Assembly (NCBI GenBank): GCA_000814665.1
Contig: JWIH01000019.1
Span: forward strand, 124,001-188,000
DNA length: 64,000 nt
DNA from: Pseudoalteromonas flavipulchra NCIMB 2033 = ATCC BAA-314
GTDB lineage: Bacteria; Pseudomonadota; Gammaproteobacteria; Enterobacterales; Alteromonadaceae
Direction of reading: 5' to 3'
The first letter of the stretch is position 1. Every line of letters starts with the position of its first letter. The position numbers were made by a program, and so were the translations under genes. This document shows, in pieces, positions 57,927 through 64,000 of this stretch. The notes under the pieces were generated by a model that did no database searches, had not been told where the DNA came from, and worked only from the letters and a program-made list of their open reading frames with translations.

Positions 57927-59147
57927 ATGTTGAGTGAAATATCTGCTTTGCAATCCACCAATACAACGCTTGAGTCCATTGACTTATCACAACAAGCTTT
58001 TTTTGTTTCGGGCACACGGTGCTTCTTAACTCAACGGCCACATCATAGGTTCACCACTCAGATAAAAGATCACGATGTATTAGTGAGCCAGTTAAAACGA
58101 GAGCTAGCAAAGTGCAGCAGCAATGATGCGATAGCATTCGGTGTGCTACCATTTTGCAAAACTCAACAAGCTCAATTTATTGTAACTGAGCAAGCGCACC
58201 AATATGATAAAGAAACTTTCAAGCAATGGATAACCGCCAAAGGCACGCTTAAGCAGGACACTATGCCATCGCTTGAACGTATCTCGCATAGACAATCACA
58301 GCATCACTATGAGAGTGCGATACGTGAAGCCAAAAAGCTATTTGCCAATGAACAATTAGAAAAAATTGTTCTTGGCAAACAAGTAGACCTCTATTTTGAT
58401 GCACCACTTTCACCGGAAACCATTCTGACAAATTTATTAACCCAAAGCCCTAGCGGTTTTCACTTCTCTTTCCCAACGGAACAAAATTCCACCTTGATGG
58501 GCGTGAGTCCAGAATTACTCTTACGCAAACATGGGCAAGCGGTGCTCAGTAATCCCCTTGCAGGCTCAGCTAAACGTTCAAATGATAAGGCTATGGAGTT
58601 TAAACTCAAACAAGCATTAATGGCATCAAAGAAAGATCGGTATGAACATGCTGTTGTATTGGTAGAAATGTCACAGGTTTTACAACCTTGGTGTCAAAAG
58701 CTTACCATACCCAGCTCGCCCTCATTGCTGAGCACAGCAACGATGTGGCACTTGTCCACAGAGGTTGAAGGTCAACTCGCCGACGCTAACACTCATGTAT
58801 TAGCACTAGCCAATCGTCTACACCCTACGCCTGCACTATGCGGTAAACCGACTGCCGATGCCTATCCTTGGATCCACTCACTAGAGGGAGAAAGTCGTGA
58901 CTTTTTCTCAGGGATCGTTGGTTGGTGTGACAAACATGGAAATGGTGAATGGGTGGTGGTTATCCGCAGTGGTGAGATAAGTGCGAATCATGCCAGACTA
59001 TTTGCGGGAGCTGGTATTGTCGCAGCTTCTGATCCGACTGCTGAATGGCTAGAAACCGAAGCAAAACTTTCAACTATGCTAAATGCGCTTGAATCCAATC
59101 AGGCTTACCATCAACTTAGCCAAATCAAGATGCGCGCAACTGCTTAA
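57927..59147 (+). CDS. Isochorismate synthase (EntC/MenF type)
   Basis: Converts chorismate to isochorismate, entry to catechol siderophore (or menaquinone) synthesis. 406 residues with KIVLGKQ, GVSPELLLRK, NPLAGSAKR, LHPTPALCGKP, SGIVGWCD and RSGEISANHARLFAGAGIVAASDPTAEW in order. The neighbouring receptor and regulator suggest the siderophore role (EntC/DhbC). No entA/B/E partner lies in the window. A ribosome-binding GAGGAC lies before the ATG. Confidence 0.9.
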   Translation: MLSEISALQSTNTTLESIDLSQQAFFVSGTRCFLTQRPHHRFTTQIKDHDVLVSQLKRELAKCSSNDAIAFGVLPFCKTQQAQFIVTEQAHQYDKETFKQWITAKGTLKQDTMPSLERISHRQSQHHYESAIREAKKLFANEQLEKIVLGKQVDLYFDAPLSPETILTNLLTQSPSGFHFSFPTEQNSTLMGVSPELLLRKHGQAVLSNPLAGSAKRSNDKAMEFKLKQALMASKKDRYEHAVVLVEMSQVLQPWCQKLTIPSSPSLLSTATMWHLSTEVEGQLADANTHVLALANRLHPTPALCGKPTADAYPWIHSLEGESRDFFSGIVGWCDKHGNGEWVVVIRSGEISANHARLFAGAGIVAASDPTAEWLETEAKLSTMLNALESNQAYHQLSQIKMRATA

Positions 59148-59160
59148 CTGCAAAACGATA

Positions 59161-59189
59161 AAAATGCCCAGCATTTTACTGGGCATTTT
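59161..59189. terminator. Terminator between isochorismate synthase and TonB receptor
   Basis: AAAATGCCCAG at 59161-59171 pairs with CTGGGCATTTT at 59179-59189 around CATTTTA; both strands end in A/T runs. Confidence 0.88.
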
Positions 59190-59249
59190 AATTTTCGGAA
59201 TTAACTTACCTGCGGTATTACACGTTTATAACAGCAGGTGCTAACCCAG

Positions 59250-61394
59250 TTAAAACTGGTAAGATACACTTGCTTTAATGTTTCTTCCTGGTTCATAGTC
59301 CATTAAGAATAATTCACCAAATACTGGGTGAAAAGAAACCCCGTTTTTAGAAGATTGTGAAGAATAAAACTCATCAAACAAATTATCTACACCTAGACGA
59401 ACATGCAAACTAGGTACTGATTCAGGCTGCCAGTGTGCGCTGATATTATGCACGGTGAAGCCATCTTTACTGTTGTCTAAATCGGCGCCATAGAGATCGG
59501 TACCTTGTGCCACATCATCAACAACCATAAAATCCCAATTCAGCGTCAAGTTATACGCCGTAATTTGGTAAGTAAAGTCAGCTGAAATAGTATCACCCTG
59601 CTCTCGCTCTAAACGCGCGCCATCTAACGAGGCATACTGTGTAAATGCATCAAGTTCACTCTCAGAGTTAGAGTAAGTTAACTGAAAAGAAAACGCATCA
59701 AGCGCAAAACCAGCATAAGCTTCAAACCCATCTACAGTCATATCACCGACGTTGTCTTTCCACGTTTCACGAGGTGCACCGCCAGGTAATGCTGCATTAT
59801 CAAAAATATAGTCGTCAATTTGCGTTCTGAATATCGTTGCGCCTAAACGGAGTGTCTTGTTGGTCCCAACTTCACCATCATAGGCAATCGAAAACTCGGT
59901 ATTAATGCCCGTTTCCGCTTCAATGTCTTGATTGCGGTTATCACCTAAACCAGCACCAACAAATACCTCACTTATTTCTGGGCCTTTAAATAGCTCAGTC
60001 GAACTTAACTTCACCATTAAATTTTCATTAAATTGATACTCAGCAGCCAATGATAAAGAAAATTCCGAATAATCATTGTTCACTGTGCCTGAATCTATAT
60101 CGTAGCTATCGTGCCTAACACCAGGAATAACCGCCAAACCATTACCAAAATCAATTTTGTCCTGAATGAAAAAGGCTAGATTTTTCGCACTTTCTTCAGA
60201 GTGCTTTGAACCACCTGACGCAATAGCTAGATCGTACTGAGTATCGTGCTTCACATAATCTGCGCCATAAGTGAAGGTATGCTCTTCTTCAGCAAAAAGC
60301 CCAGTTGCCAGTGTTTCACCAAGCAAATTTAGCCCCGTATTTTCAGCTTCACCCGTCACTTCTCCAGCGTACGCTTGGAACCTAGGAGAAGGAGACATAG
60401 ACCAACCTGATTCGTCGCGATAAAGTTCACTGGTATTGGAATATAAGCTCGCCTTTAATGAAGAGTTTTCGCCCCAGTTAAGATCATAGCTCAGCGTAAT
60501 TGTGTCTCTTGTAAACTCTGTCGGCCATAACAAAGGGATCTGCAAGCTATTAGTAATAGCAACATCTGTCGCTAAGCCCATATCAGGGCGATAACTGTAG
60601 TCACCTTCATCTTTATAAGTCTCGAAACTCAGTGCAAGACGTTGGTTGTTATTAATATTCCAACCAAATTTAATTAGCGCATCAGAAACTTCACCTTCAA
60701 GACCTTTTACCTCACCATCAGTACCTGCAACGACTTCATCGTTTTGGTCTAAGATCTTGCCACCACCCACTTCGTAATTATCACGCTCAACATGGTTGTA
60801 ATATGCAAGAAAGTCGACATCATCGGTCAACAAACCAAAACCCGTTACCGAGTAATTATGCCCGGCATTGTCTGCAGCCCCTGCTGAAACACGAGCGGCA
60901 AAGCGATCGTCACCAGAAAGCAATTCACGTGCTTCTTTTGTTTCGAACCGCACTGAACCACCAAGACCGCCGTTAATTACTGAGTTAGTGCCCGTTTCAA
61001 TATCTACTGACTTTAGAATATCAGCATGAATTTGAAGGTTACCCATGTGGTGGTACATGTAAGTATTTTGTGCTGCACCATCTATTGAAATTTTAAGATC
61101 TTTGTCATCCATACTACGGATAGTGATTCGCTGGTTCAGCGAGTGTGCACCACCGACATCAATGCCAGGAATAGAGCGCAGTAAATCAGAAATATGGTCT
61201 GCTTGTTTATCCGCAATTTCTTGTTCTTTTAAATACAGTGCAGAAGTTTTTACCGCAGTTGACCAAACTTCTATTCTTTCTATTTTACCTGCATCACCTG
61301 AGTCAGCCAAAGCTGGTGCTGATAGTACCCCCGCGAGTGCTAAAGCGAGGGTTGAAGGGCGAAAGCCTAACTGCTTAGTGCGAGAAACCAACAT
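59250..61394 (-). CDS. TonB-dependent outer-membrane receptor, probably iron-siderophore or heme
   Basis: 714 residues. Signal peptide about 1-30. TonB-box-like IERIEVWS, plug domain (about 50-170) with SIPGIDVGGAHSLNQRITIRSMDDKDLKISIDGAAQ, then a 22-strand barrel ending YEPGRNIKASVSYQF with the C-terminal aromatic. The next-gene context (isochorismate synthase, AraC regulator) argues for a catechol siderophore. Heme-receptor features such as FRAP/NPNL are absent, so siderophore is favoured. A palindrome lies upstream. Confidence 0.85.
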   Translation of the reverse strand: MLVSRTKQLGFRPSTLALALAGVLSAPALADSGDAGKIERIEVWSTAVKTSALYLKEQEIADKQADHISDLLRSIPGIDVGGAHSLNQRITIRSMDDKDLKISIDGAAQNTYMYHHMGNLQIHADILKSVDIETGTNSVINGGLGGSVRFETKEARELLSGDDRFAARVSAGAADNAGHNYSVTGFGLLTDDVDFLAYYNHVERDNYEVGGGKILDQNDEVVAGTDGEVKGLEGEVSDALIKFGWNINNNQRLALSFETYKDEGDYSYRPDMGLATDVAITNSLQIPLLWPTEFTRDTITLSYDLNWGENSSLKASLYSNTSELYRDESGWSMSPSPRFQAYAGEVTGEAENTGLNLLGETLATGLFAEEEHTFTYGADYVKHDTQYDLAIASGGSKHSEESAKNLAFFIQDKIDFGNGLAVIPGVRHDSYDIDSGTVNNDYSEFSLSLAAEYQFNENLMVKLSSTELFKGPEISEVFVGAGLGDNRNQDIEAETGINTEFSIAYDGEVGTNKTLRLGATIFRTQIDDYIFDNAALPGGAPRETWKDNVGDMTVDGFEAYAGFALDAFSFQLTYSNSESELDAFTQYASLDGARLEREQGDTISADFTYQITAYNLTLNWDFMVVDDVAQGTDLYGADLDNSKDGFTVHNISAHWQPESVPSLHVRLGVDNLFDEFYSSQSSKNGVSFHPVFGELFLMDYEPGRNIKASVSYQF

Positions 61395-61420
61395 AAGTAT
61401 CCTTTAAATTTTGATGTTAA

Positions 61421-61435
61421 TACGAATCACTCGTA
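61421..61435. promoter_or_regulatory. Palindromic operator candidate before the TonB receptor
   Basis: TACGA-ATCAC-TCGTA lies about 27 bases upstream of the receptor start, between it and the divergent AraC gene. It does not match the Fur consensus; it could be a site for the adjacent AraC regulator. Confidence 0.35.
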
Positions 61436-61527
61436 ATATTGTACACTTTTACTTTTGTTGCATTTTGAATATTAGTTATGCAAAATCGTCAATCTATTAT
61501 GCGTTTTAGAAAATTGTGGCACTTACT

Positions 61528-62502
61528 ATGGAAGGGAATATTTCCAACGCTGAGCTCAACAACAAGTTGTTATTGGCGAGTGGATTAAACTGCCGTATCA
61601 ACGGCTTTGATATTGAGCAACTTATTGCGATTGGTCGACTCTCTTTTTTGCCATTGAGCGATGATCTTCAACTTCATACCTGTCAATGTATCGAGCAGCA
61701 GCAAACTAGCAGCTGTGCAGAATTGCAACCAAGTGTGAACATTACCGTATTGCTTAAAGGTGTTGTGGAATTTAGAGTTGCGAATAAATATTACCGTTTC
61801 AGCGCTGAAAACGCACCTCAGGCATTTGTCAACCTCATCACTCAGCCCGAGCCTTTCACTCGCTATCTGCAAAAACACCAAGAAGTAGAAAAGGTCACAC
61901 TGAGCGTCAGTCCTCGATGGCTCGTTGCGAGACTGTCGCAGCAATATCAATCTCTATTTACCACCACGAAAGTGATTGAGTTACCGCTACAAACAAAAGC
62001 AATTTCGCTGTCACAACAACTGCTTCAAACCCCAAAACAACCAAGCTTAGCTGAACGTTTGGAGTGTGAAGGTGTTGTGATGCAATGGTTGAGCTGCTTT
62101 CTTCCTCACTTGATAGACAGTAGTAACCAGAGCCACGTGATGTATAAACAGCCCTTTCACTCAGATATTGAGGTCAAAAAAAATAAGATCATCGATTTAT
62201 TGTCGGAAGGAAAAAGTGTTGAGCAGGTCGCATTAGAGCTTGCTATGAGCTTAAGCAGCTTACAGCGTTTCTTTAAACGCAGCTTTAACACAACACCAAA
62301 ACAGTACGTTAAACAAAGCAAGCTCAATAAGGCACGACATGCGTTGTTAGTTGAAGGCTTGTCGATTGGAGAAGCTGCATACTTGGCACATTATGACCAT
62401 GTTGCCAACTTTATTGCTGCATTCAAAAAGCAATTCGGTGTCACTCCGATGCAGTTTGTAAAAGCGCATCGCAGCGACACTCTGGGAGCAACTTCAGGTT
62501 AA
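61528..62502 (+). CDS. AraC-family regulator, PchR-like
   Basis: Two C-terminal helix-turn-helix motifs (LSEGKSVEQVALELAMSLSSLQRFFKRS and LSIGEAAYLAHYDHVANFIAAFKKQFGVTPMQF) preceded by a cupin-like sensor region with LLKGVVEFRVANKYYRFSAENAP. PchR/YbtA-type regulators bind ferric siderophores and activate receptor genes. Start is uncertain: the frame opens with GTG 61516, ATG 61528 four codons later; neither has a good ribosome-binding site. Confidence 0.85.
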   Translation: MEGNISNAELNNKLLLASGLNCRINGFDIEQLIAIGRLSFLPLSDDLQLHTCQCIEQQQTSSCAELQPSVNITVLLKGVVEFRVANKYYRFSAENAPQAFVNLITQPEPFTRYLQKHQEVEKVTLSVSPRWLVARLSQQYQSLFTTTKVIELPLQTKAISLSQQLLQTPKQPSLAERLECEGVVMQWLSCFLPHLIDSSNQSHVMYKQPFHSDIEVKKNKIIDLLSEGKSVEQVALELAMSLSSLQRFFKRSFNTTPKQYVKQSKLNKARHALLVEGLSIGEAAYLAHYDHVANFIAAFKKQFGVTPMQFVKAHRSDTLGATSG

Positions 62503-62507
62503 AGTAA

Positions 62508-63683
62508 CTAGTCGAGTTGCTTTAACCATGTTTTTTGATTTAATAGATAAATCCCTGCCACCAAGACTGCAACTGAAGCGATAGTCATTGCTAGATAAAT
62601 AAAGAATAACTGAAACCCTAGACTGGCTATCATCGGTTCAAACAACACAGGGCTAATAAATTGCCCGGTAAAGTAACAGGTTGTCATAATCCCCATCGCT
62701 TTTCCTCGCATCGGTGGCGGAACAAATTCGAATAGCCAAACTACAAGGTTTGGTCGAATAAGGCCAAGACCCGCGCCGATTACAAAGCTAGCGCAAACAA
62801 TGCTACTAAAAGTATTTACAAAACCAAGTAACGAAAATCCAGTTGCAACAATAAGCCAGCCAACTAAATGTGCTTGCTTAATATTCAAGTACTGTCTAAC
62901 ACGACCATAACCCATAGAGACGCATGACATCGCGAATAAAAAGCCCGCTATTACTAAGCCTATAGTGCTGGCTGATGCTTGCTGAGCAGACAAATAAAAA
63001 GGCAAATGAATCGTTAATCCATACAGTACAATAATTTCTACCAGTGCTAGTGTACAGCACAGCAAAAAGGTTCGGTTCATCCAACTACTTGGTAGTGATT
63101 GAGTTTGTGGTGGCAGGCTAACTGGCGGCACCTTTACCCAAAGCCATACCCCTGGTAGTACCAAAAGTGCGAGTGAGTAAATAGCAAAAACCCAAGTCCA
63201 ATGCTGCTCTGCTAAAAAGCCTGCAAGCGCCAAGAATAGTACGCCACCAAAGCCACCAAAGGCAGCTTGCAATCCCATAAACTGAGAAAACTTGGGCCCT
63301 TCGAAGTATCGTCCTGCGATCGTTGTGCCACTCACCATAATAAAGGCAACAGCGACTCCCATCATCGCTCGACTACCAAGGATCAGCCACAACGAATCCT
63401 GCCAGTAATAGCCTAGTCCACCACTAAGTACGAACAATATTAGTGCGTTCACTAGTAATTTTTGACTATTCCATTTGTCGACTAAACTCCCTGCAATTGG
63501 CGCACAAAGTGCTATTACGAGACCAGGTAATGCTAAGGTCATTTTGGTCCAAAATGCGGCATGTTCAATACCTGAGAAAGCCACTGTCATCGCTGGTAAT
63601 GCTGGCGCTAGAGTCGCACTAGCAAGCACCGTCATGGTACTTGCTAACAGCAAAAACCAAGTCGCTAATCGCGTTTGATTCAT
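62508..63683 (-). CDS. MFS transporter
   Basis: 391 residues with twelve hydrophobic segments. The motif APIAGSLVDKWNSQKLLV at the loop between helices 2 and 3 is an MFS signature. Likely a drug:H+ antiporter-type exporter; siderophore export is suggested by context alone. It overlaps the following amidohydrolase gene as ATGA. Confidence 0.88.
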   Translation of the reverse strand: MNQTRLATWFLLLASTMTVLASATLAPALPAMTVAFSGIEHAAFWTKMTLALPGLVIALCAPIAGSLVDKWNSQKLLVNALILFVLSGGLGYYWQDSLWLILGSRAMMGVAVAFIMVSGTTIAGRYFEGPKFSQFMGLQAAFGGFGGVLFLALAGFLAEQHWTWVFAIYSLALLVLPGVWLWVKVPPVSLPPQTQSLPSSWMNRTFLLCCTLALVEIIVLYGLTIHLPFYLSAQQASASTIGLVIAGFLFAMSCVSMGYGRVRQYLNIKQAHLVGWLIVATGFSLLGFVNTFSSIVCASFVIGAGLGLIRPNLVVWLFEFVPPPMRGKAMGIMTTCYFTGQFISPVLFEPMIASLGFQLFFIYLAMTIASVAVLVAGIYLLNQKTWLKQLD

Positions 63684-64000
63684 GCTGGACCTCCAATACG
63701 CTTGCGAGCGCTCGCCACCGCTTTAAGATAATCCTCAAAAAGCTCATGCTCATCAAACCGAGTGCTACGCCCTGCTTTCACCACTAAATCACCAGCCACC
63801 ATTACCGAATCTACATCAAGACTTGACCCTGTAACAATAAAAGTTCTCAGTGGATGACCAGAAAGCTTGTATCGATAGTCATCATTGTTCACTAACACTA
63901 AATCTGCCTGCTTACCCACTTCAATCGAGCCAATTTGTTGCTCCCACCCCAACGCTTTTGCTGCATATAAAGACGCTGTTTTTAAGGCTAAGGTAGGTGG
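63680..64000 (-). CDS. Amidohydrolase-type protein, C-terminal part only
   Basis: The open frame continues beyond the window; about 106 residues plus the stop are seen. The visible end (KALGWEQQIGSIEVGKQADLVLVN, then VMVAGDLVVKAGR) is the C-terminal composite-domain portion of the TRZ/ATZ/imidazolonepropionase-type metallohydrolases. The metal-binding motifs lie outside the window, so the substrate cannot be read. Its stop overlaps the MFS start by four bases. Confidence 0.85.
   Translation of the reverse strand, partial: PPTLALKTASLYAAKALGWEQQIGSIEVGKQADLVLVNNDDYRYKLSGHPLRTFIVTGSSLDVDSVMVAGDLVVKAGRSTRFDEHELFEDYLKAVASARKRIGGPA

Overview
This window looks like chromosomal DNA of a marine gammaproteobacterium of the Alteromonadales, most likely Pseudoalteromonas. 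The basis is gene content and order (coaX-birA-murB, rsd beside hemE, the slyX/yheV/yheS/yheT/yheU block, glnA-glnL-glnG, acnB), moderate-to-low GC, periplasmic M1 and M19 peptidases, and a 'LNKKSL...GG' peptide of a type I associate with this genus. No species call is possible without a search. Nearly all of the window is core chromosome. I see no transposase, phage or CRISPR array.

Layout. 1-4625: cofactor and cell-wall genes (coaX 3'-truncated by the window edge, birA, murB) and an exported M1 aminopeptidase. 4697-7527: hemE, a candidate small RNA with its own promoter and terminator, rsd, and a lipoprotein FKBP prolyl isomerase. 7796-13571: WD40 lipoprotein-slyX, yheV, ABC-F yheS, a TIGR02444-type gene, a 48-residue membrane protein behind FNR-like boxes, yheT, yheU. 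13677-16510: M19 dipeptidase and a chemoreceptor. 16511-18014: three initiator tRNA-Met genes on the minus strand, alternating with degenerate tRNA copies in 242-bp repeats and followed by seven exact-period 83-bp repeats that carry pieces of the tRNA 3' end. 18015-24961: cysQ, nudE, yrfG, dUTPase, exported peroxiredoxin, the cis/trans fatty-acid isomerase with a coupled unknown gene, and an SDR. 25119-31495: solute-binding protein, VOC protein, a CsgG/DUF4810/DUF799 lipoprotein trio, tesB, EVE protein, and a potassium channel.

31618-38888: cheV, then uvrD-tmcA-solute-binding protein as an overlapping chain, then a CheW-like protein with an inserted zinc-binding CZB domain. 38995-46608: typA, then the nitrogen regulon (glnA, a DUF4124 gene, glnL, glnG) with a visible sigma-54 promoter and NtrC boxes. 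46762-46938: a 58-residue Gly-Gly-leader peptide gene resembling a RiPP precursor, in a strongly structured intergenic region. 47099-57725: a cyclic-nucleotide-binding-fold protein, a class V aminotransferase paired with an iron/2-oxoglutarate dioxygenase, acnB, an OmpA-family protein, an ABC exporter, selO, and a Tag-type glycosylase. 57927-64000: an iron-acquisition block (isochorismate synthase, TonB receptor, AraC regulator, MFS transporter) running into an amidohydrolase cut by the window end.

The items most worth a second look are the tRNA-derived repeat array, the peptide gene at 46762 and the candidate sRNA upstream of rsd. Functional calls rest on reading motifs and on memory of the families; no search was run.
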